Source: Mesorhizobium loti
GTDB taxonomy: Bacteria > Pseudomonadota > Alphaproteobacteria > Rhizobiales > Rhizobiaceae
Length of the DNA: 64,000 nt
Reading direction: 5' to 3'
Assembly (NCBI RefSeq): GCF_003148495.1
Contig: NZ_QGGH01000005.1
Coordinates: forward strand, 186,001-250,000
Position numbers and translations under genes: made by a program. The notes below the pieces were generated by a model that ran no database searches, was not told the origin of the DNA, and saw only the letters and a list, made by a program, of their open reading frames with translations. Position 1 is the first letter of the stretch, and the number at the start of each line of letters is the position of its first letter. This document shows, piece by piece, positions 27,047 through 36,552 of this stretch.

Positions 27047-28584
27047 GCGAGCTTGCCGAGCGCTTCGAAACGCATGATCCCGGCGAGAAGCTGGTGGCGG
27101 AAAAGATCCGCTGCGATGCCTGTCCGGTCATGTGCTACATCGCCGATGGCCGCACCGGCGCCTGCGACCGCTACGGCAATGTCGGCGGCAGGATCGTGCG
27201 GATGGACCCGCTGACCATCCTCGACCATGCGGCTGAGACCGGCGCGGCAATCGTGCCCTTCGTCGCCGAGGGCGAGGCCTGGGATGGCGAACTGGTCAAC
27301 ACCGGGCGCCGCTTCGTCACGGCAATAGGCGCCGGCACCACCTATCCCGACTACAAGCCCGCCCCTTTCATCGTCAGCCAGGAGGTCGAAGGCGTCGATC
27401 TCGTCACCGTCGTCACGGAAGGCATTTTTTCGTACTGCGGCGTCAAGGTGAAGATCGATACCGACCGGCATATCGGACCCGAGACGGCCATTGTGCGATC
27501 GCAGGGCGAGGCAATCGGCCATGTCACGACGGGCGAATATGGCTCGCAGATGCTGTCGCTGGGCGGCGTGCATCATTTGACCGGCGGCTCGAAGGCCGAA
27601 GGCCGCGCGACCTGCGACGCGCTGCTCAATCTGTGCAACCGCAAGCCGGTGGAATTGGCCATAGACGGCGGCGCCACCATAACAGTCGAAGCCGGCAAAC
27701 CGCCTGTCATCGACGGCAAGCAGGAACACCGCATGCGTGTCGGCTGCGGCTCGGCAACCATCGGCATGTTCGCCACACAATGGCGCGGCCTTGTCGACGA
27801 GGTGGTGGTGGTCGACGACCACATCACCGGCGTCGTTTCGGAGCATCAGGCCGGCAAGGTGCTGGGCTGGCAGGATACCGGGATAAAGATCATCGGCCGC
27901 CGTTCGACGCCGGGCCGCTATTTCAAGGTCTCCGAGCCCGGCCTCGGCTGGGGCGGCACCAGCATTTCAGACCCGCTGTCGATCCTCGGCGAATGGAATG
28001 CCAAGAAAGGCGCGCGCCCCGGCCTGTCGCTGCTGATGGTTTCGACCACCGGCGAGCAGTTCGCCTATTACGAGCTCGATGATGAACTGAAGCCGGTGCA
28101 GAAGCCGTTTCCCGAACGGCTGCAGAAATCGGTCGGCCTGATCGAGGACAATTGCGAGCCGGCGCTCTGCACCGTGCTGTTCATCGGCGGCGCCGGCGGT
28201 TCATTGCGCGCCGGCGTCACCGAAAACCCGGTCAATCTCACCCGTTCCGTGCAGGGCCTGACCACCTATGTGACGGTCGGCGGCGCGCCGGTCTATGTCT
28301 GGCCGGGCGGCGGCATCACGCTGATGGTCGATGTCACCAGGGTGCCGGAAGGGGCCTTCGGCTATGTGCCGACCCCCGCACTTGTGGCGCCGATCGAATT
28401 CACGCTCCGCCGCGACGACTACATCAGGCTCGGCGGCTACGAGGCCGAGATCCGCAGCGTCGATGATATCGTTGCCAAGGGTGGCGAATATTTCAATTCG
28501 CGACGCGGCACCGGTGCCGCGGTCAGCAATCCATGGCCGCCACTGGCGCAATTGCGCCGCGCTGCGTCGAACGAGACCGGATGA
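27043..28584 (+). CDS. 6-hydroxynicotinate reductase-like iron-sulfur protein
   Basis: A 513-residue protein that I recognise as resembling 6-hydroxynicotinate reductase (Hnr) of Eubacterium barkeri-type nicotinate degradation, which reduces 6-hydroxynicotinate to 1,4,5,6-tetrahydro-6-oxonicotinate. The N-terminus has a cysteine cluster C24, C27, C31, C41 (CDACPVMC, then GACDRYGN) suited to an Fe-S site; further Cys occur in YCGVK, VGCGS and DNCEPALC. The bacterial enzyme is known to carry covalent flavin plus [2Fe-2S] and [4Fe-4S] centres. It overlaps both neighbours by 4 bases. The family assignment is from memory of conserved context and sequence style; the substrate is uncertain. Confidence 0.78.
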   Translation: MSELAERFETHDPGEKLVAEKIRCDACPVMCYIADGRTGACDRYGNVGGRIVRMDPLTILDHAAETGAAIVPFVAEGEAWDGELVNTGRRFVTAIGAGTTYPDYKPAPFIVSQEVEGVDLVTVVTEGIFSYCGVKVKIDTDRHIGPETAIVRSQGEAIGHVTTGEYGSQMLSLGGVHHLTGGSKAEGRATCDALLNLCNRKPVELAIDGGATITVEAGKPPVIDGKQEHRMRVGCGSATIGMFATQWRGLVDEVVVVDDHITGVVSEHQAGKVLGWQDTGIKIIGRRSTPGRYFKVSEPGLGWGGTSISDPLSILGEWNAKKGARPGLSLLMVSTTGEQFAYYELDDELKPVQKPFPERLQKSVGLIEDNCEPALCTVLFIGGAGGSLRAGVTENPVNLTRSVQGLTTYVTVGGAPVYVWPGGGITLMVDVTRVPEGAFGYVPTPALVAPIEFTLRRDDYIRLGGYEAEIRSVDDIVAKGGEYFNSRRGTGAAVSNPWPPLAQLRRAASNETG

Positions 28585-29468
28585 TGCAAGGCCCGCAAAC
28601 GCATTGGCTGCAGGACGGCAAGCGGCTGCATCTCAACCACGGGCCGATCGACCTGATCGTCGAGGTTTTTGGCGAAGCGGATGAGTGTCGCGCCGCTTAC
28701 GCGCAAGCTGTCGCGCGCTTTCAGACGATCCTGATGGAGTTGGTCGAGGAGCTCCCCGAATTGCGGCTCCCGGCGTTTTTCCTGGCGCCCCGCACCTTCG
28801 CAGGCCCGACGGCGCGCCGCATGGAAGCAGCCGTCATACCCTTGGCGGAATGTTTCATTACACCGATGGCCGCCGTCGCCGGATCGGTAGCCGACGAAAT
28901 GCTCGCCGCATTGCTTGCCGGCCGCAAGCTCGATCGCGCCTATGTCAACAATGGCGGCGACTGCGCAATCCATATCGGCAAGGGCCAGTCGATGGGCTTG
29001 GCGATCGCTGGCACCGGCAACGACATGGCCGACCGGATCACGATCCGCGCGGAAGATGGCGTTCGCGGCGTCGCCACCAGCGGTTGGCGAGGCCGCTCCT
29101 TCTCACTTGGCATTGCAGACGCCGTCACCGTGCTGGCGCGGACTGGCGCCGAGGCCGATGCGGCGGCGACGCTCATTGCCAACGCGGTGGACCTGCCCGG
29201 CAATCCGGCCATCAAGCGCATTCCCGCACACGAACTGTCGCCCGACAGCGATCTCGGCGCGCGCCTGGTGACACATGGCGTCGGCACGCTTGCACTTGGC
29301 GAAGTGGCGCGGGCGCTGGACAACGGCCTTGCCGTCGCCGAAGATTTTCGCCGGCGCGGCCTGATTGCCGGATCGGCGCTGTTTCTTGGCGGTGAGATCC
29401 GCATCAGTGGCTCGGTTGCGCTTGCCGCGCCCAACAAAAGTTCGAGGGAGGAAGTTGCCCATGCCTGA
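28581..29468 (+). CDS. UPF0280-family protein with ApbE-like motifs
   Basis: A 295-residue protein of the UPF0280 family, whose members share the fold of ApbE flavin transferases. Visible ApbE-like motifs are NNGGD (123-127), matching the NxGGD motif of ApbE, and ATSG (165-168) followed by the SFSLGIADAVTVLA helix. ATG 28581 overlaps the upstream stop. No signal peptide or lipobox is present, so it acts in the cytoplasm, unlike most ApbE proteins. Because Hnr carries covalent flavin, a role as its flavin transferase is attractive; that is inference and not established for this family. Confidence 0.83.
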   Translation: MMQGPQTHWLQDGKRLHLNHGPIDLIVEVFGEADECRAAYAQAVARFQTILMELVEELPELRLPAFFLAPRTFAGPTARRMEAAVIPLAECFITPMAAVAGSVADEMLAALLAGRKLDRAYVNNGGDCAIHIGKGQSMGLAIAGTGNDMADRITIRAEDGVRGVATSGWRGRSFSLGIADAVTVLARTGAEADAAATLIANAVDLPGNPAIKRIPAHELSPDSDLGARLVTHGVGTLALGEVARALDNGLAVAEDFRRRGLIAGSALFLGGEIRISGSVALAAPNKSSREEVAHA

Positions 29469-30045
29469 GTTTCCGATCCGCAAGATCGCGGTGCTGACCG
29501 AAGAGATCTTCCATGAGGGCGGGCCGGTGGCCAAGATGCCGCGCCGCCGCGCCGCCGCCATGGCGCTGGTCAAGAACCCGTTCGCCGGGCGCTATGTCGA
29601 GGATTTGCAGAGCGCCATGGACGATTTGAAGCCGCTTGGCCTGTTGCTCGCCGACCGGCTGATCGCGGCACTCGGCGGCGACGTCAAGCAGATCGACGGC
29701 TACGGCAAGGGCGCCATTGTCGGCACGGCGGGTGAGCTGGAGCACGGTGCACTCTGGCATGTGCCCGGCGGCTACGCCATGCGCGAACGGCTCGGCGACG
29801 CCAAGGCGATCGTGCCGTCGGCGAAGAAGGTTGGAGCTTTCGGTTCAAAGCTCGACGTGCCGCTCGGCCACATCAACGCCGCCTATGTGCGCAGCCATTT
29901 CGATGCCATGGAAGTCGGCATCAGCGATGGCCCGCGCCCCGACGAGATCCTGTTCTGCCTCGCCATGACCTGTGGCCCGCGCGTGCACGACCGCATGGGT
30001 GGCTTGGCCGCCGGGGATATCAAGGCCTGGGACGGGCTGCGGTGA
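29461..30045 (+). CDS. Amino acid synthesis (AA_synth, PF06684) family protein
   Basis: A 194-residue protein that I recognise as the AA_synth family from its N-terminus (IRKIAVLTEEIFHEGG) and the GKGAIVGTAGELEHGALWH stretch. The biochemical role of the family is not established. It overlaps the UPF0280 gene by 8 bases and the MarR gene by 4, so it belongs to the same transcription and translation unit. No membrane segments or signal peptide. A possible step is further processing of the reduced ring, for example the hydrolysis done by enamidase in E. barkeri, but nothing in the sequence shows this. Confidence 0.8.
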   Translation: MPEFPIRKIAVLTEEIFHEGGPVAKMPRRRAAAMALVKNPFAGRYVEDLQSAMDDLKPLGLLLADRLIAALGGDVKQIDGYGKGAIVGTAGELEHGALWHVPGGYAMRERLGDAKAIVPSAKKVGAFGSKLDVPLGHINAAYVRSHFDAMEVGISDGPRPDEILFCLAMTCGPRVHDRMGGLAAGDIKAWDGLR

Positions 30046-30503
30046 GCACCGAGGACAATCTGCTGAAGCTGGTCGAGGTCGAGACGCCGGACGACCAGGA
30101 TTACCTCTTGCAGGAGCAGGTCGGCTTCATCCTGCGCAAGGCGCATCAGCGCCATGTCTCGATCTTTGCCGCGCATATCGGCGATCTGACGCCGCCGCAA
30201 TTCGCCGCACTCGCCAAGCTGCGCGATGTCGGCGAGACCTCGCAGAACCAGCTCGGCACGCTGATCGCCATGGACGCGGCGACGGTGAAGGGCGTCATCG
30301 ACCGGCTGAAGGCGCGCGGCCTGGTCGAGCTTTCCAAGCACGAGGTCGACAAAAGGCGGCTGCTGGTCAATCTGACCGCGGAGGGGCGCGACGCCATCGA
30401 GCGCCTGATCCCGCTGGCCCGCGAAATCACCCAGGAGACGCTGGCGCCGCTCTCGGCCAAGGAGATCGCCACCTTCATGAAATTGCTGGCCAAGCTGGCT
30501 TAG
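30042..30503 (+). CDS. MarR-family transcriptional regulator
   Basis: A 153-residue MarR regulator. The winged helix covers LTPPQFAALAKLRDVGETSQNQ to the recognition helix MDAATVKGVIDRLKARGLV, and the wing contains DKRRLLVNLTAEG. GTG 30042 overlaps the preceding stop (GTGA). As the last gene of the operon it probably represses its own promoter at 23241-23282 and is released by a pathway compound. It is followed by a strong hairpin. Confidence 0.92.
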   Translation: MSTEDNLLKLVEVETPDDQDYLLQEQVGFILRKAHQRHVSIFAAHIGDLTPPQFAALAKLRDVGETSQNQLGTLIAMDAATVKGVIDRLKARGLVELSKHEVDKRRLLVNLTAEGRDAIERLIPLAREITQETLAPLSAKEIATFMKLLAKLA

Positions 30504-30509
30504 GTCGAT

Positions 30510-30537
30510 CTGCCGGGCGCCAAAAAGCACCCGGCAG
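30510..30537. terminator. Bidirectional hairpin between marR and sugar importer genes
   Basis: CTGCCGGGCGC (30510-30520) pairs with GCACCCGGCAG (30527-30537) with one non-Watson-Crick position, and a CAAAAA loop. It is followed on the plus strand by GTTTT. It sits between convergent genes and can end transcription from both sides. Confidence 0.65.
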
Positions 30538-30548
30538 GACGTTTTGGC

Positions 30549-31517
30549 TCAGAGGCCGTTGTCCTTCAGCACCTTGGCTGCATTTTCCTTGGTGATCTTC
30601 TCGGTCGGCAGAGTGATGGTCTTTTCGACCTTCTCGCCGTTGAGGAACTTGATCGCCTGGCGCAGGCCTTCGGCGCCGGGGGTGACATAGGTGAAGGTGG
30701 CCGTCAGCTCGCCCTTGTTCACCATTTGCACGCCCTCGTTGGGCAGACCGTCGATGCCGATGAACTTGATGTCCTTCTCGCGGCCGACATCCTTGGCGGC
30801 GAGATAGGCGCCGTAGGCCATCGGGTCGTTGTGGCCATAAACGAGATCGATCTTCTCGTTGCTCTTCAGCGCGTTGGCCATCAGATTATAGGCTTGGTCC
30901 TGCTTCCAGTCGCCCGATTGCTGGTCGAGCAGATATTTGATGCCCGGCTCCTTGTCGGTGAACTCGTGGAAGCCGTCATGGCGGTCATGCGCCGGCTGGG
31001 TGCCCATGCCGCCCCAGATCTCGACGACATTGCCCGCAGCCTTGCCCTTGCCGCCTAGCAGCTCGACGGCATATTCGCCGGCCGCGCGGCCTATCAGCGC
31101 GTTGTCGCCGCCGACGAACTGGGTGTAGTCCTTGGTGTCGACATTGCGGTCGAGCACGAAGACCGGAATCTTGGCGTCGATCGCCTGCTGCACGACGCCG
31201 GTCAGGCCGGCGGATTCCTTCGGTGATACCAGCAGTGCGTCGACCTCCTGACGGATCAGGTTCTCGACATCGGCGACCTGCTTTTCGGTCTTGTCCTCGC
31301 CGTCGGTGATGATCAGTTCGACCTCGGGATGCTTGGCGGCTTCAGCCAGGATGTCCTTGTTGAACTGCGCGCGCCAGGGCTCGATGGTCGTCACCTGCGA
31401 GAAGCCGATCTTCCACTTCTTGTCCTGGGCATAGGCATTGCCGGTGGTCATGAGCGCGGTGGTGGTCAGCAGTGCCGCGGTCATGGCGGCAAGCTTCAGC
31501 ATGTCACGTCGTTTCAT
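30549..31517 (-). CDS. Sugar ABC transporter substrate-binding protein (ribose/RbsB type)
   Basis: A 322-residue periplasmic-binding protein of the ribose type. The signal peptide (MLKLAAMTAALLTTTALMTTGNAYA) precedes KKWKIGFSQVTTIEPWRAQF. The VFVLDRNVD and GIDGLPNEG stretches are ligand-contact regions of this fold. ATG 31517 follows a GGAGGAAAC ribosome-binding site. It is the last gene of the importer operon and overlaps the permease 3' end by 14 bases. The substrate is unknown. Confidence 0.92.
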   Translation of the reverse strand: MKRRDMLKLAAMTAALLTTTALMTTGNAYAQDKKWKIGFSQVTTIEPWRAQFNKDILAEAAKHPEVELIITDGEDKTEKQVADVENLIRQEVDALLVSPKESAGLTGVVQQAIDAKIPVFVLDRNVDTKDYTQFVGGDNALIGRAAGEYAVELLGGKGKAAGNVVEIWGGMGTQPAHDRHDGFHEFTDKEPGIKYLLDQQSGDWKQDQAYNLMANALKSNEKIDLVYGHNDPMAYGAYLAAKDVGREKDIKFIGIDGLPNEGVQMVNKGELTATFTYVTPGAEGLRQAIKFLNGEKVEKTITLPTEKITKENAAKVLKDNGL

Positions 31518-32825
31518 TCTTGTTTCCTCCGAGATTGAGAGACGGTGTCTCTTGCGACGGCCGCTTTGCCGCGGTCGTTTCCTTGTGCGCCGCTTGCCCG
31601 CCGGGCAGGCGCAGATAGGCCAGGAGATCACCGGCATTGCGCTCCTGCACGAGCACGGTGCCGATGATGATCATCCCCTTCAACACCAGTTGAAGGTTCG
31701 AATTGATGTTGTGGAGCTGCAGGATGTTGGAGAGCAGGCCGAAGATCAGCACGCCGCAGAACGTGCCGGTGAGGCTACCGCGCCCACCCATCAGGCTGGT
31801 GCCGCCGATGACGACGGCGGCGATGGCATCCAGTTCCAGCCCGGCGCCGGCATCCGGCTTGCCTTGCCTATACTGCGCGACATAGAGCACGGCGGCGATA
31901 CCGGCGAGCAGTCCGGAGATGGCATAGGTGGCGATCTTGACGCGACCGGCGGCGATGCCGGAGAGCCGCGCCGCTTCCTCATTGCCGCCGATGGCATAGA
32001 CATAGCGGCCGAACGGCGTGAAGCGCAGCACCGCGCCATAGATCAGGATGGCGCCGAGGAAGAACAGACCCGGCATCGGGATGACGCCGAACACCAGCTC
32101 GCGCAGGATCTCGAAATCGGCGGTGGCGTTCGAGCCGGTATAGACCGGCAGCACCGCATTGTTCTGGCCGGCGGTCAGCCGGGCGATGCCGAGCGCCGTC
32201 ACCATCATCGCCAGGGTGACGATGAAGGGCTGCAGCCGTCCGGCAACGATGATGAAGCCGTTGAGCGCGCCAAACAGCAAGCCGACGCACGGCGCCACCA
32301 GCAGCACGCCAAGCACGCCGAATTTCGACCCGATCTGCGGCAGCAGGTACCACAGGGACAGGCAGCACAGGACCACGCCGACGACGGCGGGCGTGACCAG
32401 GCCGCGAATGCCGTCCAACCTGATGTCGCGGACGAGATCGGCGCCGGCTCGGGATTTTGCGAGGTTCTGGAAGATGAAGCGGGTGACGACGAAGCCGAGG
32501 CAAAGTGCCACCAGTGCGACGGTCGGCACGCCCAGCACGACGCCCGGCGTCACGCCAGGAACCGTCAGCAGCATGGCGCAGACCACCGAGCAGATGGCCA
32601 TCAGCGAGCCGACGGAGAGATCGATGCCGCCGGTGATGATGACAGCCGTCATGCCGGTGGCGATCAGCCCGGTGGTCGACACCTGGCGCAGCACGTCGAG
32701 CAGATTGCCGTAGGAGAGGAAGATGTTGTTGCCCTTCGAACTCATCGGCGAGCCCAGCACGCCGATCAGGAAGATGGCGATCAGGCCCCAATAGAGCTTG
32801 GTCCGGGACAGGAGTTTCAGGGCAG

Positions 32826-32829
<4 letters not shown>
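31504..32829 (-). CDS. Sugar ABC transporter permease (RbsC type)
   Basis: A 441-residue permease, larger than RbsC (about 320) because of an extra internal membrane region (about residues 95-165) and a hydrophilic C-terminal tail. Family motifs are MTAVIITGGIDLSVGSL, GRYVYAIGGNEEAARLSGI and VVIGGTSLMGGRGSLTGT. The longer permease form is typical of xylose-type (XylH-like) systems. ATG 32829 overlaps the ATPase stop by 4 bases. Confidence 0.91.
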
Positions 32830-34409
<1,580 letters not shown>

Positions 34410-34459
34410 GACAATGGCGGCCTCCCTTCCGTCGTCGTCAACTTCCCGCAAACGCTAAT

Positions 34460-34471
34460 CTAAACGTTTCG
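34460..34471. promoter_or_regulatory. LacI-type operator, importer side
   Basis: CTAAACGTTTCG contains the palindrome AAACGTTT (34462-34469), centred on CG as expected for LacI/GalR-family operators. It lies about 50 bp upstream of the ATPase gene start. Confidence 0.55.
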
Positions 34472-34566
34472 ATCGTGTCAAGCCGATATCCGGTGACGGA
34501 AGTTTGATGCATTTCGATTCTTGCTAAAAAAGGTGGTATTCCGTAGGTATTGGCAGCAAGGGGTAA

Positions 34567-34578
34567 CGAAACGTTTCG
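34567..34578. promoter_or_regulatory. LacI-type operator overlapping the lacI-family gene start
   Basis: CGAAACGTTTCG is a perfect 12-bp palindrome ending 3 bases before the ATG of the LacI-family regulator, and shares AAACGTTT with the site at 34460-34471. The paired sites, about 107 bp centre to centre, suggest cooperative repression of both divergent genes. Confidence 0.65.
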
Positions 34579-34581
34579 AAA

Positions 34582-35649
34582 ATGACAGCGTCAGGGCGAA
34601 AAAAGCAGCGTAGATCCACCGCACCCACAATGCTTCATGTGGCCGAGGCGGCGCGTGTCTCGGTCGCCACCGTGTCGGCGTTGATCAACGGCACGGCGAC
34701 GGTCAGTCCGGAACTCAGCCAGCGCATCGAACAGGCGATCCGCGATATCGGCTACAAGCGCAATGCGATCGCCCGCAGCCTGAAGATGGGCACGACCCGC
34801 ACCATCGGGCTGACCGTGCCGCACATCACCAACCCGTTCTTCACAGATGTCGTCTCGGTCATCCAGCAGGCCTTCGACCGGGCCGGCTATGCCGTCATGC
34901 TGTGCTGCACGGACGAGGATTTGAACACCCAGGACGACCAGATCCGGCTGCTGCTCGACCGCATGGTCGACGGGCTGATCGTGGCGCGCGTCGGCGACGG
35001 CGCGATCCTCAAGGGGATCGTCGACGACGCCAATGTGCCGGTCGTGCTGCTCGACCGCATCTGCGAGGGCGTCGACACCGATACAGTGGTGCTCGACAAC
35101 CAGCGCGCGGTGTTCGACGCCATCACCTACCTGATCAACCTCGGCCATCGGCGCATTGGCTACATCACCGGCACATCGGATATTTCGCCGATGCATGACC
35201 GCATGGCGGGATACCGCGAGGCGCTGCACGCCGCCGGGCTGCCGATCGCGGAGGAGCTGATCCGCTTCGGCAATTTCCACGAGATCGACGGCTATAACGC
35301 CACCATGCAGATGCTTTCCTCGCACGATCGGCCAAGCGCGATTTTTTCCGCCAACAACCCGATGGTGATCGGCACCATGAAGGCGATCCGCGACATCGGC
35401 CTGTCCTGCCCGGAGGATATTTCGGTTGCCTGCTTCGACGACTTTCCATGGTCCGACGTGTTCCAGCCGCAACTGACCACGGTGGCGCAACCGGTGCAGG
35501 CGATCGGCGAACAGGCGGCCAATCTGCTTCTCGACCGTCTCGCCGGCAACAGGGACGCGCCGCCGCGCAAGCTGGTGCTCAAGGGCCGGCTGATGATCCG
35601 CAATTCATGCCGCCCGCTGGGAGCGATGGCACAGAGTGTGAGCGCATAG
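34582..35649 (+). CDS. LacI-family transcriptional regulator
   Basis: A 355-residue LacI/GalR regulator. The N-terminal helix-turn-helix (MLHVAEAARVSVATVSALIN, then hinge AIARSLKMGTTRTIGL) precedes a periplasmic-binding-protein-like effector domain with typical PHITNPFFTDV and ACFDDFPWSD stretches. It is divergent from the ribose-type importer and flanked by its likely operators, so it probably represses the importer until the sugar binds. Its start codon is immediately behind a perfect operator, implying autoregulation. Confidence 0.93.
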   Translation: MTASGRKKQRRSTAPTMLHVAEAARVSVATVSALINGTATVSPELSQRIEQAIRDIGYKRNAIARSLKMGTTRTIGLTVPHITNPFFTDVVSVIQQAFDRAGYAVMLCCTDEDLNTQDDQIRLLLDRMVDGLIVARVGDGAILKGIVDDANVPVVLLDRICEGVDTDTVVLDNQRAVFDAITYLINLGHRRIGYITGTSDISPMHDRMAGYREALHAAGLPIAEELIRFGNFHEIDGYNATMQMLSSHDRPSAIFSANNPMVIGTMKAIRDIGLSCPEDISVACFDDFPWSDVFQPQLTTVAQPVQAIGEQAANLLLDRLAGNRDAPPRKLVLKGRLMIRNSCRPLGAMAQSVSA

Positions 35650-35669
35650 CGCCCACTTCGTCGGCGGAG

Positions 35670-36464
35670 TCAGAGCCCAAACGCCTCCGAACAAAGCTCC
35701 TGCAGTTTCGGAAAGACGCCTTTGCCACCCGTGATGACCAGCGTGCCCTTCTGCAGCACCGTCTTCGGATCGGGTTTCGCGACGGTGCCGCCGGCTTCCT
35801 CGACCAGAAGCATGCCGGCCAGGCAGTCCCAGGCGTTCATGTGCTCTTCGACATAGCCAAGCAGCCGGCCGGCGGCGACATAGGCGAGCATCAGCGCGCC
35901 GGACGCATTGCGGAAGAAAACGCCGCCTTGCACCATAAGCGTGCGGATCAGCACGGCGATATTTTCGGTGTCGGCGCGGTTTGAAAATCCGGTTCCGACG
36001 GACCCTTCCTTGATGCTGGTCGCAGCACTGGTCCTGATCGGCCGGCCGTTGACGAAGGCGCCGCCGCCCAGCCTGCCGTGAAACGTCTCGCCGGTCGACG
36101 GCTCATGGATGACGCCAACCACGGCCTCCCCGTCCCTGGTGCAGGCGATCACCACGCACCAGGCCGGAATGCCGCGCACGAAATTGGCGGTGCCGTCGAT
36201 CGGGTCGATGACCCAGACATAGCCAGTCTGGCCGGCAACCGAGGCATGTTCCTCGCCGACGATGCCATCTTGCGGATAATCAGCGGCGATTGCGGCGCGG
36301 ATGAACAGTTCGACCTCGCGGTCGCCGTCCGAGACCAGGTCCTGATGGCCCTTGCTCTCGATGGTCAGGTTTTCCAGGTCGCGAAAATATTTCAGGCCGA
36401 GTTCGCCTGCCCGCCGGGCCAGATCGATGGCAAATTGCATGCGGGCGTCATGGTCATCGTTCAT
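35670..36464 (-). CDS. Inositol monophosphatase family protein
   Basis: A 264-residue phosphatase with the family's metal motifs: GEEHA (first Glu pair), DPIDGT (motif A) and WDCLAG (motif B). It dephosphorylates myo-inositol phosphates or related sugar phosphates, or acts as histidinol phosphatase in some bacteria. ATG 36464 is selected since the 52 upstream codons look non-coding. It is convergent with the LacI gene (20-bp gap), so a link with the importer is only suggestive. Confidence 0.9.
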   Translation of the reverse strand: MNDDHDARMQFAIDLARRAGELGLKYFRDLENLTIESKGHQDLVSDGDREVELFIRAAIAADYPQDGIVGEEHASVAGQTGYVWVIDPIDGTANFVRGIPAWCVVIACTRDGEAVVGVIHEPSTGETFHGRLGGGAFVNGRPIRTSAATSIKEGSVGTGFSNRADTENIAVLIRTLMVQGGVFFRNASGALMLAYVAAGRLLGYVEEHMNAWDCLAGMLLVEEAGGTVAKPDPKTVLQKGTLVITGGKGVFPKLQELCSEAFGL

Positions 36465-36552
36465 GGGGGCGCTCGATCTTGCGGAAGGGTGGCCTGCCTT
36501 TAGCAGAGGCGGACCGCACCTTCCAAGCCAAGAGTATCTCGTACCAGGACTG

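Noticed and set aside
27145..27165. DGRTGAC in the Hnr-like protein as an ApbE flavinylation site
   Set aside because: It resembles the D-x-x-(S/T)-G-A-(S/T) consensus, but the acceptor position is Cys, which is probably an Fe-S ligand of the CX2CX3CX9C cluster.
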